NCBI GenBank assembly: GCA_039024315.1
Contig: JBCCQN010000006.1
Location: 1 to 64,000 of the forward strand
Origin: JBCAWW01 sp039024315
GTDB taxonomy: Bacteria; Bacteroidota; Bacteroidia; J057
Direction of reading: 5' to 3'
Length of the DNA: 64,000 bases
Shown: positions 1 through 9,772 of the stretch, piece by piece
Position numbering within the stretch: the first letter of the stretch is position 1
Layout: each line of letters begins with the position of its first letter
Notes under the pieces: model-generated
The model's input: the letters and a program-made list of their open reading frames with translations, nothing else
The model's database searches: none
Told to the model about the DNA's origin: nothing
Translations under genes and position numbers: made by a program

Positions 1-2391
1 GATCGTCTTTATACGCTATACAAGCAATGGGAGCATGATGTCCAACAAGCAGAATTGGCGCGGGAAAAGATGTTGGCCTATCAGTTTGGGGGCGAGATAT
101 TAGAAACCCAAGAGCCCGAATGGCTACAACAACAAGTACAAAGTCTAATCGCCAAGTTTGGTAGCAAGGAAAAGTTAGGCGTTCTGCAACGTAAGCTCCT
201 CTCTAGCCCTCACAAAGCTCTGCTGCAATGCCAACTCAATGGCTTGCTATTGGAAGATAAAAGCAGTCTCAAGACCCTGAGTCTTTATTTAGAACAAGAG
301 TGCCGTCTCAAGCAACTCTCCATCCAGTTGCACAATGCCTTACGCCCGCTAGACATTAGTGTTGACCGTCAGAATCTCTGGCAGGTACTCAATGAGATCC
401 AACAGTTTTTGACTCTCAGAACCCAGATGACTCATCTCAACAATTTGTTGAGGGAGAGAAATTTGGCCGAGGTACCAGCTTATTTTGATGCTTGGGAGCC
501 CATCTGGGAACGCTTGACCCAATATTCCGAACAAAAGTCCCAGCTCGCAGAGCGTGAGACTTACGAAGAGTTGCTCGCTGGCATCCCGAATGTGAGCGGT
601 GCAGCACCACAGTGGGAGGCCCTCATACAAGCTTTGAAAGAAGCCAAAGCAGACGAATACACGCAAGCCATTGCCGACTATCACACAGCAAAGGCGCAAG
701 CAGAAAAGGACAGTTTGAATCATGAGCGTTTTCATGCGTTCCAGGCTCAATATCCCAAGGCGAGTGAGCTTTTGTCTGATACCAGTATTGATTGGGGAAA
801 AAGCATCTTCCGTCGTGAACTTGACGACCTCATTGCGGCTTGTCTCAAAGAGATTGGAGAAACTGACGAAAAACTGGATCAGCTCCGCTTGCTCCAAAAA
901 GACATCGAAAAGCTGACGATAGAGCTAATTGCCTACCAGACTTGGATGAATAAGCAGGCCCATATTAGCGAAGATCAGAAGTCAGCGCTTTCCGCTTGGC
1001 GGAACGATCTCATCAATATCGGTAAAGGCTACGGCAAGAATACGGCGCGCAATCTGGACTCTGCGATCGAAAATCTTAAGAAAGCCCGTGAAGTGGTGCC
1101 GATTTGGATTATGCCGCAGGACACGGCGATCCGTTTCTTTCCGGAAGCTGATCCAGGTCAATTCGATTTGCTGATCGTAGATGAAGCCAGTCAGTGCGAT
1201 ATAAGTATGCTCAATCTGATCTTCAGAGCGCGCAAGAGTATTATCGTAGGAGATGAGAACCAGACTTCGGTGGTTACAAATTCATCTATGTTCCCAATGG
1301 AACGTACCAATCAGATCTTAGATCGCTACTTGATCAATCATCCTTTCAAGCAGCAGTTCCATCTCAATAGCCGGACTGCAAGTATCTATACGCTCAGTGG
1401 GGTGATCTATCCCAATATCGTGAGCTTACGAGAACATTTTCGTTGCCGTCCGGAGATCATCAATTACTCTAACCGCAATATGTATAATGAGCAAATGGTC
1501 CCGCTTAAAACTGCCACCCATGACCTTTTTGGAAAACCCGTCGAGGCACACTATGTCGAGGATGATCCTACCGACAGATCCAAGCCGGCGCTGGTGCGTG
1601 CAGCTGTGGAATTGATTGAGGGAGTGGTAGCAGATTTTAAAGCGGGCCATTTGCCTTATTTGCCGAGTATCGGATTGCTTTGCATGGAGACCTCGAATGA
1701 GGATTTCCGAGATGCCTTGATCAGAGCCCTTTCTCGTTCTGAACAGATAAAAGGTTATGAAGAATCACTGAACCTATTAGTAGGAACTTCCAGAGAGTTT
1801 CAGGGTGATGAGCGCGACGTCATGATCTTAATCACTACGGCTAGTCATCGGATGACGGAAGCTGGCAAGATGCGTCCGCCGCGTGCTGTATTGGGAGAAG
1901 AGATGAGCCGCATCTACAATGTGGCCGCGAGCAGAGCCCGTGAGAAATCTATCCTACTCCACAGCATCCACCCTGATGCGGTGGCAATGATGAATCCCTC
2001 TTGTCTTCGTTATCGCTTGGTCGAGCATTATCGTTTTGGTGCCCAAAACGAGGCTACAAGTTCGCCACAGGCCTTGACAGAGCTCAAGCAACGCTATGGT
2101 CAGCTTGGCGAAGAATTAGGAGAAGCGTTCCGCGCAGCGGGCCTAGAAGAAAATCTATATCCTGCCTTCAAGATCGGCAACTATCGTCTTGACCTCGCCA
2201 TCATCCACCAAGGGCGCAAGTTGGCCTTGAGCATAGATGTGGACGGAGATACGGACAAGACCCAAAAGAAATTGCAAGAACAAATGGTATTGGAGAGAGC
2301 GGGCTGGCGTTGTCATCGCCTATCTGCCTTGCAGTGGTGGGGGCATCGGAGTCTCGCGGAAAACAAATTGCAAGTTTGGCTGCGGGGATAG
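1..2391 (+). CDS. Superfamily 1 helicase with C-terminal Vsr/DUF559-like nuclease domain (5' truncated by window)
   Basis: The frame is open from base 1, so the true start and the Walker A motif lie upstream; a TTG at 55 is not a credible start. Visible helicase motifs in order: Walker B DEASQCD (about nt 1178-1200), motif III VGDENQT (1248-1268), motif IV EHFRCRPEIINYS (1432-1470), motif V GTSREFQGDERDV (1783-1820) and motif VI YNVAASRAREK (1915-1950). This order is typical of AAA_11/AAA_12 (DNA2/UPF1-like) helicases. The region before Walker B is long, charged and probably coiled coil. The last 100 residues (RLDLAII, SIDVDGD, then LERAGWRCHRL) resemble the PD-(D/E)XK-like Vsr/DUF559 fold often fused to such helicases, some of which are predicted phage-defence proteins. 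Function (DNA/RNA unwinding plus cleavage) is inferred from family. A GNA hairpin repeat lies in frame at 2125-2140. Confidence 0.8.
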   Translation, partial: DRLYTLYKQWEHDVQQAELAREKMLAYQFGGEILETQEPEWLQQQVQSLIAKFGSKEKLGVLQRKLLSSPHKALLQCQLNGLLLEDKSSLKTLSLYLEQECRLKQLSIQLHNALRPLDISVDRQNLWQVLNEIQQFLTLRTQMTHLNNLLRERNLAEVPAYFDAWEPIWERLTQYSEQKSQLAERETYEELLAGIPNVSGAAPQWEALIQALKEAKADEYTQAIADYHTAKAQAEKDSLNHERFHAFQAQYPKASELLSDTSIDWGKSIFRRELDDLIAACLKEIGETDEKLDQLRLLQKDIEKLTIELIAYQTWMNKQAHISEDQKSALSAWRNDLINIGKGYGKNTARNLDSAIENLKKAREVVPIWIMPQDTAIRFFPEADPGQFDLLIVDEASQCDISMLNLIFRARKSIIVGDENQTSVVTNSSMFPMERTNQILDRYLINHPFKQQFHLNSRTASIYTLSGVIYPNIVSLREHFRCRPEIINYSNRNMYNEQMVPLKTATHDLFGKPVEAHYVEDDPTDRSKPALVRAAVELIEGVVADFKAGHLPYLPSIGLLCMETSNEDFRDALIRALSRSEQIKGYEESLNLLVGTSREFQGDERDVMILITTASHRMTEAGKMRPPRAVLGEEMSRIYNVAASRAREKSILLHSIHPDAVAMMNPSCLRYRLVEHYRFGAQNEATSSPQALTELKQRYGQLGEELGEAFRAAGLEENLYPAFKIGNYRLDLAIIHQGRKLALSIDVDGDTDKTQKKLQEQMVLERAGWRCHRLSALQWWGHRSLAENKLQVWLRG
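2125..2140 (+). repeat. GNA mini-hairpin repeat, copy inside helicase gene
   Basis: GCGTTCCGCGCAGCGG; stem CCGC/GCGG, loop GCA. Read in the frame GCG-TTC-CGC as AFRAA within the C-terminal nuclease-like domain. Confidence 0.7.
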
Positions 2392-2410
2392 TGGTGGTAT
2401 GGACCGTGCC

Positions 2411-2441
2411 AAGGGGTAGTCGAGAGACTGCCCCTTTTTTT
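2411..2441 (+). terminator. Intrinsic terminator after helicase gene
   Basis: AAGGGGTAGTC and GACTGCCCCTT form an 11-bp stem (one G-T pair) with a GAGA tetraloop, followed by seven T. It starts 20 bp after the helicase stop codon. Confidence 0.85.
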
Positions 2442-2502
2442 GAGCTTGCTTTTCGCTACTCAGCCGTCGGTGGATCTTAAGACTCAAGCAGGAGGCAGAG
2501 AT

Positions 2503-2526
2503 AAGCGTTCTGCGCAGCAGTAAGTC
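2503..2526 (+). repeat. GNA mini-hairpin repeat, intergenic
   Basis: AAGCGTTCTGCGCAGCAG, stem CTGC/GCAG, loop GCA. The 25-base stretch 2502-2526 is identical to 59112-59136, so similarity extends past the hairpin on both sides. Confidence 0.85.
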
Positions 2527-2557
2527 CCAAAGACACTAGCATATAATAGACTAAAGC

Positions 2558-4480
2558 TTATCTTCTACGCTTCTTGGAGCGATTACGCGATTTTTTGAAG
2601 CGGTTTTTGGTCTCCGTCCAACGATTGCTTTTGGGCTTAGGCGTTTCGCCCAAGAGTTGAGGAATCATATCTTCACGGCCAAGGCTCTTGAGTTTTGCCT
2701 TGAGCATCCCCTTGTTTTCTTTTTTGTACCAGAAGAAGAATTGGTGCTGCGCTCGTTTTTCTTTCTTGTTTTTGGCGGTGTAAACGGGCTGCAGGGTATA
2801 AGGATGGACCCCAGCATAATAAATTACCGTTGCCACCGTCATTGGCGTGGGCGTAAAGCCTTGTACCTGCTCCAATTGAAACCCCATATCCTTGGTCTCA
2901 CAAGCGAGGTGGGCCATGTCTTCCTCCTTACAACCAGGATGGCTAGAGATGAAGTAAGGGATCAGGGGTTGATCTAGATTGTGTTTTTTATTGAGTTTTT
3001 CGTAGCGCTTCTTGAAGGAGTGAAAATGCTTGAAAGAAGGCTTGCGCATGACTTTGAGGGTATCGTCTGAAGTATGCTCAGGCGCCACCTTGAGACGACC
3101 AGAGATATGGCGGGTAACCAATTGCTCCATATACTCCTCCTTATCGTCATTATCAGTTTTTTTATGGAGATCATCTACCAAAAGATCGTATCTGATGCCG
3201 CTCCCCACAAAGGCTTTTTTTACACTGGGGTGTTCATCAACTTTTTTATAAATCTCAGTCAATGGCTTGTGGCTAGTATCGAGATTGTGGCAGACCACCG
3301 GATGGATACAACTGGGAGCCGTGCAGCGATCGCAAATCTCTTGCACCTTACCCTTCATACGATACATATTGGCAGAAGGGCCACCGATGTCTGAGATATA
3401 GCCTTTGAAGTCATCCATTTTAGTAACGGCATCGACTTCTTTCATGATCGACTCCTGCGAGCGCGAAGCGATAAACTTGCCTTGATGCGCCGAAATGGTA
3501 CAGAAACTACAACCCCCAAAGCAACCACGATGCATGTTGATCGAGAACTTGATCATCTCGTAGGCAGGAATCACCCCTCGCTTGCTGTATTTGGGATGTG
3601 GCATACGGGTGTAGTTCAAATCGAAGGAATGATCAATTTCGGCCTCCGTCATCGGCGGGTATGGCGGATTGATTACCAAGGTTTCTCGGCCAACGCCTTG
3701 TAAGATTCGGCGGGCTTTGACCTTATTTGACTCCTGTTCGATGATCTTGAAGTTGGCCGCATACTTAAGCTTATCCCGCAAACATTCTTCATGGGAGGCA
3801 ATTTCTACATCCGTCCAATTTTTGTTTTTGGGCATTTTTTCCTCCTCCCCTACTAGGAAGGCAGTCTGAGGAATCGTTCTCAGAGAGGTAAAGGGTACTC
3901 CCTTGTTTAAGAGAGTTAGGATCTCTCTTAAGGCTTGCTCACCCATGCCGTAAACAAGTAGATCAGCACCAGAGCGTTTGAGTATAGTGGGAAATAGTTT
4001 GTCGGCCCAGTAATCGTAGTGCGTCACTCTCCGGAGCGAAGCTTCGATGCCGCCAATCACCACCGGTACGTCTGGATAAAGCGATTTTAAGATCTTGGTA
4101 TAGACCTCTACACTATAATCGGGACGAAAACCAGCTTGGCCGCCCGGAGTATAGGCGTCTGTGGATCTCTTGCGTTTGTTGGCGGTGTAGTGATTGACCA
4201 TGGAATCCATACAACCACTCGTAACGCCGAAGAAAAGACGTGGCTTACCAAACTTTTTAAAATCCCGTAGATCGTCTTGCCAATTGGGTTGAGGAATCAA
4301 ACCTATCTTATAGCCAGCGTGCTCCAAAATACGCCCAATCACCGCAGGCCCAAAGGCAGGGTGATCAACATAAGCATCGCCTGAGATTAGGACCACATCA
4401 AGCTCCTCCCAGCCTCTTTTTTCTACCTCTTTTTTGGTTATAGGCAGCCAATCCGTTACGGGGCGTAATTTTTGCATCAT
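2558..4480 (-). CDS. ygiQ: YgiQ family radical SAM protein (UPF0313)
   Basis: 640 aa, full length for the family. An N-terminal B12-binding-like alpha/beta domain (about residues 25-200) is followed by a radical SAM core whose [4Fe-4S] cluster is ligated by Cys320, Cys324 and Cys327 (RGCFGGCSFC). Further cysteines follow in CDRCTAPSCIHPVVC, as usual in YgiQ proteins. The C-terminal 25 residues are strongly basic (KKSRNRSKKRRR). The reaction catalysed by YgiQ is not established; the cluster and SAM binding are family knowledge. It is transcribed alone, divergently from the DUF5686 gene 113 bp away. The start is the double ATG (MMQKL). No sign of damage or transfer. Confidence 0.92.
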   Translation of the reverse strand: MMQKLRPVTDWLPITKKEVEKRGWEELDVVLISGDAYVDHPAFGPAVIGRILEHAGYKIGLIPQPNWQDDLRDFKKFGKPRLFFGVTSGCMDSMVNHYTANKRKRSTDAYTPGGQAGFRPDYSVEVYTKILKSLYPDVPVVIGGIEASLRRVTHYDYWADKLFPTILKRSGADLLVYGMGEQALREILTLLNKGVPFTSLRTIPQTAFLVGEEEKMPKNKNWTDVEIASHEECLRDKLKYAANFKIIEQESNKVKARRILQGVGRETLVINPPYPPMTEAEIDHSFDLNYTRMPHPKYSKRGVIPAYEMIKFSINMHRGCFGGCSFCTISAHQGKFIASRSQESIMKEVDAVTKMDDFKGYISDIGGPSANMYRMKGKVQEICDRCTAPSCIHPVVCHNLDTSHKPLTEIYKKVDEHPSVKKAFVGSGIRYDLLVDDLHKKTDNDDKEEYMEQLVTRHISGRLKVAPEHTSDDTLKVMRKPSFKHFHSFKKRYEKLNKKHNLDQPLIPYFISSHPGCKEEDMAHLACETKDMGFQLEQVQGFTPTPMTVATVIYYAGVHPYTLQPVYTAKNKKEKRAQHQFFFWYKKENKGMLKAKLKSLGREDMIPQLLGETPKPKSNRWTETKNRFKKSRNRSKKRRR

Positions 4481-4491
4481 ACAAAACTACA

Positions 4492-4522
4492 AATTTGGTC
4501 GATCAAATGTTTAATTTGGTCG
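4492..4522. promoter_or_regulatory. Direct repeat AATTTGGTCG, 21 bp apart, in divergent promoter region
   Basis: AATTTGGTCG occurs at 4492-4501 and 4513-4522, an offset of exactly 21 bp (two helical turns). It lies between the divergent ygiQ and DUF5686 genes. A site for a dimeric regulator is possible; no regulator is identified. Confidence 0.3.
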
Positions 4523-4593
4523 GTAATCGCCTCAAGCGTACAACCAATTTGGAGTCTGCCGCGTCCTAGATACTAAAGCAGTCCACACACTAT

Positions 4594-7275
4594 ATGCGCC
4601 AATTACTTTTACTATTATTATTTCTCATTCCCATCGTGGCTTTATCGCAAGAATTACGCGGTAGGGTTACGGACCAGTCTGGTGAAGCCATTCCCCAGGT
4701 CCGAGTCATAGTTGAGGGCACGCAAAAAGGAGCCCTGACAAACAATAATGGTGAATATGTGATCGAATTGAGCCGTGGGGAATATGTCGTCCATTTTCGG
4801 CACCTTAATTTTGGGGAACAGAGCTTTACCGTCAGCATTCCAAAGGATCAAAGACTGAGCGTTCAGCTGAAAGCGCAAGACATACAAGTAGAAACGGTAG
4901 AAATATCGATCGGCAAAAAAGATCCCGCTTATGCGATCATGCAACAATTGATCGATAACAAGAGGAGCTTTGTCAAACAATATGAAACTTACGTAAGGGA
5001 AACCTACACCCAAGCGCGCTTGAAAACGCAAAATATGCGTAAGCCCAAGCAACTCAATGAAAGGCAGTTGGCTAGAAAAGCGCGTAAGGACAGCATTGCC
5101 GCCCTTAAAGTGGCGGCCGAGCTAGATACTGTAGCAAACGACACCATGATGGCGGGGGATAGTCTCCTCGGAGAACGCATCTCGCTAGATTCCTTGTCGC
5201 AAGATTCAAGTTTTGCCAAAGCAGATACGGCGGTTTGGGATACCATGCCTAAGACTACCCTTTTCGTAGAATCTAAAGCCACGGTCTATTTCGCGTTTCC
5301 AGATAAGTATAAAACCATCGTTCATGGCTACCGTGATTATCAGCAAGGGATTTCAGGGCCTGAGGGCGTTCAGGTAAGTGTCAGCTTTGAAGGCGAAGGC
5401 ACACCAGTAGCTGATTACCGTACGGAACTCGATAACCCTTATTTGTTCAATCTGGATGTCTCTGATGGAGAGTTTAATTTTTATCGTAACCTAGTAGAGG
5501 TACCACGTCTTTCAGATCGCCCGATGATTTCGCCCCTTCACAGTACCAATTGGCGGATTATTTATAAGTACAAGCTCCTTGAGACTTATTATGAAGACAA
5601 TCGGGTCCACTACCGTATCAAGTTTTGGCCACGTAATGAGGTAGGACCTTACTTCAGGGGAGAGATGATCGTAATAGATGGACTTTGGGCGATCAAAAGC
5701 CTAGAAGTGGAGGCGATGCCAGCCATGCTCAACTATTTCAAAAAGTTTGAAATGGTTTTACAGTATGGCCCCGCGGAAGGCGGCCGTTGGTTATTGGAAG
5801 AAGAAAAATATAATTACCAGATCAAGGACGGCAAGACAATCTATCATGGAGAAACCACAACCATCCATAGTGAATATGTCCTTGACCAAGAGTTTAAGCG
5901 CAACTTCTTTCGCAATGAGGTCCGCCGCACCGAAAAAGATGCCTTCGAAAAAGACTCCAGCTATTGGGCCGATTTCAGGCCGGTAGAATTAGGCTTAGAT
6001 AATGAGGTCAACGAGTTGATCCGTACTCAGGATAGTATCGTAGCCTATCATTCTACCCCGGAATATCTCGCTAAGGCGGACTCGGCCTATAATCACCTCA
6101 GTTGGCAAGACTTCTTGCTCAATGGTATCACCTATCGGGATCGCTTACGCAGTATGCACTACTACATGAGTCCAATTCTAGAGCAGATTCAACCCGTAGG
6201 AGTTGGCGGCTATCGTCATAATCTGGGTGGTTCTGTCCGCAAGCATTGGCAGCGCCAGAAAGTCCTCAGCGTAGGCGGCAATATCAGTCTCGGCATTGTC
6301 AATCGAGATATCAGGGGCAATACCCGCATCACCTTTTTGTACAATCCGAGAAAGATCGCTCGGGCCTATGTACGGCTTGGCAATGACTACGATATCATTA
6401 CCGGCAATCAGACCATCTCTAATATTTTTTGTCCAGGCAACTTTATCCAAAGGCGTTATATCGGCTTTGGCAATCGTTTTGAGCTGGTCAATGGGCTTTA
6501 TCTCAGTACTTCAGTTGATTTTACTGAGCGCGCCAATCTAGATGATATCGAAATTCAGGATTATTGGACGGAGATCTGTACTAATCAGGATTTGAGACCT
6601 ACCTTTGATCCCTATAATGAATTCAGATTCCGGATTGGATTTGAATATACTCCCTTCCAAAAGTACCAAATGGAGCCCTACCGTAAAGTGGTCCTAGGGA
6701 GCGATTGGCCAACCATCAGTGGAGAGTATCGCAAGGCTGTCCCTGGTATTTTGAATAGTGCCATCAATTATGATTATATCGAACTTGGTATTCGTCATGA
6801 GATCATGCTGGGCTCCTTGGGTACATCGCGCTGGAAGGTAACCGCCGGCAGTTTTGTCAATGCAGATAGTATCCAAATTACAGATTTACGCTATTTCCGT
6901 GGTTCCGACATTATTTTTGCCAACCCCTTGGAAAATCTTCAGATGTTGGGGCGTACTCAAAGTACTAGCAGAGGCTTTGTACAAATGAGTTATTTGCATG
7001 ACTTTGGCGGAGCTTTGATCAGTAAGATTCCGCTGCTCAAATACTTACCGATGCAAACTACTGTAGGGGCGAGTATGCTATACCTACAAGAAAATAGTTT
7101 TTGGCACAATGAAATCTATGCGGGCTTACAAGTACCTTTTCGCATCAAACAGCAGCGATTTAAGGTAGGGGGTTTTTATGCTGGCTCTTACACCAATGAC
7201 GAAGATGGTTTTAATGGCCGCTGGAAAATCGGTATCACTTTCTTCAATCCGGTCAAAAATCAGTGGCAGTATTGA
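4594..7275 (+). CDS. DUF5686 outer-membrane protein with carboxypeptidase-regulatory-like domain
   Basis: 893 aa. A signal peptide (residues 1-19, hydrophobic run ending LSQ) leads into a carboxypeptidase D regulatory-like beta-sandwich (about 21-95; GRVTDQSGEAIPQVRV), as in the plug-side N-termini of many Bacteroidota TonB-dependent proteins. The remainder matches the DUF5686 family, with a lysine/arginine- then serine/aspartate-rich linker (about 150-210) and a predicted C-terminal beta-barrel with alternating aromatic strands, ending in NQWQY. DUF5686 proteins are thought to sit in the outer membrane; their substrate is unknown. The gene stands alone, with composite repeat 7296-7386 directly downstream and no separate terminator visible. 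Confidence 0.85.
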   Translation: MRQLLLLLLFLIPIVALSQELRGRVTDQSGEAIPQVRVIVEGTQKGALTNNNGEYVIELSRGEYVVHFRHLNFGEQSFTVSIPKDQRLSVQLKAQDIQVETVEISIGKKDPAYAIMQQLIDNKRSFVKQYETYVRETYTQARLKTQNMRKPKQLNERQLARKARKDSIAALKVAAELDTVANDTMMAGDSLLGERISLDSLSQDSSFAKADTAVWDTMPKTTLFVESKATVYFAFPDKYKTIVHGYRDYQQGISGPEGVQVSVSFEGEGTPVADYRTELDNPYLFNLDVSDGEFNFYRNLVEVPRLSDRPMISPLHSTNWRIIYKYKLLETYYEDNRVHYRIKFWPRNEVGPYFRGEMIVIDGLWAIKSLEVEAMPAMLNYFKKFEMVLQYGPAEGGRWLLEEEKYNYQIKDGKTIYHGETTTIHSEYVLDQEFKRNFFRNEVRRTEKDAFEKDSSYWADFRPVELGLDNEVNELIRTQDSIVAYHSTPEYLAKADSAYNHLSWQDFLLNGITYRDRLRSMHYYMSPILEQIQPVGVGGYRHNLGGSVRKHWQRQKVLSVGGNISLGIVNRDIRGNTRITFLYNPRKIARAYVRLGNDYDIITGNQTISNIFCPGNFIQRRYIGFGNRFELVNGLYLSTSVDFTERANLDDIEIQDYWTEICTNQDLRPTFDPYNEFRFRIGFEYTPFQKYQMEPYRKVVLGSDWPTISGEYRKAVPGILNSAINYDYIELGIRHEIMLGSLGTSRWKVTAGSFVNADSIQITDLRYFRGSDIIFANPLENLQMLGRTQSTSRGFVQMSYLHDFGGALISKIPLLKYLPMQTTVGASMLYLQENSFWHNEIYAGLQVPFRIKQQRFKVGGFYAGSYTNDEDGFNGRWKIGITFFNPVKNQWQY

Positions 7276-7295
7276 TCCCTTATTTTTTTTGATAG

Positions 7296-7386
7296 CCGCT
7301 GCGCGGAACGCTTAGTTCTGTAAAATACGGCATGAATGCGTGCACCTACAGTTTTGGCTGGCTGACACCAGCGTTCCGCGAAGCGG
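7296..7386. repeat. Composite intergenic element bounded by two inverted GNA hairpins (copy 1)
   Basis: Left end 7296-7311 is CCGCTGCGCGGAACGC (minus-strand copy); right end 7371-7386 is GCGTTCCGCGAAGCGG (plus-strand copy, loop GAA, with the stem extendable to TTCCGC/GCGGAA). The interior shares TTCTG, CGGCATG, GCGTGC and GGCTGGCTGA in the same order as the element at 45884-45963. It fills most of the gap between the convergent DUF5686 and hybrid kinase genes. Confidence 0.75.
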
Positions 7387-7430
7387 AAAAGCACAATCCA
7401 AAACTCAGCAAAAATTGATGGGGAAGAGAC

Positions 7431-9692
7431 TTAGGGTAATAGCTCCTTGTCTTTTTGAGGTAGAAACTGGCTCAGAGCTTGGTGCAAATCAGCGGGTTTA
7501 AATGGCTTAGTGAGGTAGCCATTCATTTCCTGTTCGAAGACTTTTTCTCTCACTTCGGCTGTAGCATCGGCGGTCAGTGCAATGATAGGGATTTGGTTAC
7601 CAGAGCTGCGAATGACAGCAGTAGCTTGGAGGCCTCCCATTACCGGCATGTTTAGATCCATCAAAATCAATCCAAACTTTTTTTGCTGGACCATTTGAGT
7701 GGCAATTAGACCGTTATCAGCATGTGTAACCTCCACCTGCCACTTTTCCAAAAAGCGCCGAGCGACTATAACATTGACCCGATTGTCTTCGACTAAGAGC
7801 ACGCTTAAGCCTAATAATGGACCTAACTGCTGATTAGGATCAGTTTTGATACTAGCAGAATTTCGTTCTTCTTTGGCAAGGGGAAAGCCTACTTCAAACC
7901 AAAAAGTAGTCCCAGTGGGGCCCAATGTAGGATCATTATTGCTTTCTACTCCTATTTGGCCTCCTTGAAGTTCTACTAGTTTACGCGCAATAGATAAGCC
8001 CAAACCAGTACCGCCAAACTTGCGGGTTGTATCTTCTTTTGCTTGGATAAATTGTTCAAAAATCGATGCTTGCTGCTCTTTAGCGATCCCAATCCCCGTA
8101 TCCGTCACCTCAAATCGGAAAAAGCAGTTCTCCTCATCTTGAGAAAGTAACCGACATTTAAGACTGATAGAACCAACTCGGGTAAATTTGAGCGCATTGC
8201 CAATCAAATTGGTCAATATTTGTCTGAGACGAGTATCGTCGCCAATGAGCTTAGGGATTTCCACTGGGGGAAGGTGGCTAAAGAAATCTAAGTTTTTTTC
8301 GTCAGCGAGGAAGCGAAACGGATTGAGCAATTCTTCGATCAAAGGTGCTAGAGAAAAGGTAGTTTTATTTAAGACTAACTTCCCTTCCTCGATTTTGGAA
8401 AAGTCTAAGATGTCGTTGATTAAGGACAATAGATGTTCCGCGGAGCTAAGTAGTGTTTGTAAGGACTCTTTATGCTCTGGTTCCTTGATTTCATCATTGA
8501 GAAGATGAGAGAGGCCGATGACCGCATTGAGCGGCGTACGAATTTCATGGCTCATAGAGGAGAGAAAATTTGATTTAGCGGCAGTAGCGAGCTCCGCTTT
8601 CTCCTTCGCACTTGCTAAATCCTCTACGACTCTAGCACGGATGATTTTATTGGCCGCGATATTGGCAATAATGGTTAGTATGCTAAGGTGTTCTTCGGTA
8701 AAAAAGTTTTTTTCAGGATGTTCAGAATCCAAGACCCCCAATGTCCCCCCAGGTCCAATAATCGGTACTGCTAATTCAGAAAGGCGGACCTCATCGTCCA
8801 GAATATATCGATCGTCAAGGGAGGTGTTGCTAACCAACTCGGGTTTGCCGGTGAGGGCAACATTGCCTACGATGCCTTTTCCCAGAGGAATTTCAATGGG
8901 TTCATAGATAGCAAACTCACCGTCTTCTTTATTGCCGTAAGCCGCTCTTTGAACCAAGACTTTGCGTTCCCGATCTAGGGTATAAACTACAGCATCTACA
9001 AACTCTAATTCTCGGATGCAGTTTTTGGCGATATCCCAAAGAATATCTTCTTCACTATTGAGATTGAAGAGTGAGGTGGAAAAATAATTGATCGTTTTTT
9101 GGATAGCCGCACGTCTTTGGACCTCTTGCTCAGCCTTCTTTCGCTCGCTGATCTCTAATCCATATACGATCAGATTGCTCAATCTGCGATTTTGATAAAC
9201 AGGGGTCACTTGGCGTATATAATCTCGCTGTTGGCCTTTTTCATAGACAGATTCTTCCCACTCAAATTCCTTTTTGTTTTGAATAGCTTTTCGGATCGCC
9301 TTTTCCCTCGCCTGCGAGACGGCGGGACTCCGTCCTGCCAATTGGCCGTATTCGAGCATGGTTTTGCCGATGGCAGCGCTGCGCAGTTGACTGTCGGAAA
9401 TAGCGAACTCATTTATAAAGACAATTTTACCATTATTATCTAACACCACAACATCAGCAGAGATGTCGTTTAGTAAGCTAAAACGTAAGTCTTTATGCTC
9501 AGAGAGCTGTCTGATTTGGGAGACAAGATGTCCGACAAAAGGCAGGCTGCCAAAGAGAAGGATTGCGGCGCTCTCACCGCTAAAATCAAGTAAATTGATG
9601 GTCAAAAGCACAAAAATCCCCCATAGCAAAGCCCAAATAATGGAAGATCGGGGGATACTTTTTAAGGCAAAGTGCTTAAAAAATGACTGCAT
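7431..9692 (-). CDS. Hybrid sensor histidine kinase (PAS-GAF-HisKA-HATPase-REC)
   Basis: 753 aa. Two N-terminal membrane segments (about 17-33 and 41-60) precede a PAS domain (about 70-180, ending in the GLEISERKKAE linker), a GAF domain (about 195-355), a HisKA dimerisation domain with phosphoacceptor His382 (SHEIRTPLNAV), a HATPase_c domain with N box, DTGIGIAKE and GGTGLGLSIARK, and a C-terminal receiver domain whose phosphoacceptor Asp lies in LILMDLNMPVMGG. The receiver keeps the switch Thr (ALTAD) and Lys (YLTKPFKP). It is an autophosphorylating phosphorelay kinase; the downstream Hpt or regulator is not nearby, so the input signal and target are unknown. A single gene flanked by convergent DUF5686 and co-directional RluE. 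Confidence 0.93.
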   Translation of the reverse strand: MQSFFKHFALKSIPRSSIIWALLWGIFVLLTINLLDFSGESAAILLFGSLPFVGHLVSQIRQLSEHKDLRFSLLNDISADVVVLDNNGKIVFINEFAISDSQLRSAAIGKTMLEYGQLAGRSPAVSQAREKAIRKAIQNKKEFEWEESVYEKGQQRDYIRQVTPVYQNRRLSNLIVYGLEISERKKAEQEVQRRAAIQKTINYFSTSLFNLNSEEDILWDIAKNCIRELEFVDAVVYTLDRERKVLVQRAAYGNKEDGEFAIYEPIEIPLGKGIVGNVALTGKPELVSNTSLDDRYILDDEVRLSELAVPIIGPGGTLGVLDSEHPEKNFFTEEHLSILTIIANIAANKIIRARVVEDLASAKEKAELATAAKSNFLSSMSHEIRTPLNAVIGLSHLLNDEIKEPEHKESLQTLLSSAEHLLSLINDILDFSKIEEGKLVLNKTTFSLAPLIEELLNPFRFLADEKNLDFFSHLPPVEIPKLIGDDTRLRQILTNLIGNALKFTRVGSISLKCRLLSQDEENCFFRFEVTDTGIGIAKEQQASIFEQFIQAKEDTTRKFGGTGLGLSIARKLVELQGGQIGVESNNDPTLGPTGTTFWFEVGFPLAKEERNSASIKTDPNQQLGPLLGLSVLLVEDNRVNVIVARRFLEKWQVEVTHADNGLIATQMVQQKKFGLILMDLNMPVMGGLQATAVIRSSGNQIPIIALTADATAEVREKVFEQEMNGYLTKPFKPADLHQALSQFLPQKDKELLP

Positions 9693-9772
9693 TATAAATC
9701 GTAGAAGTCTTAAAATAGGTGAATCAAAGTGGACAAATTTGCAGTTATTGCCAATGCATATTTATAGGATAG

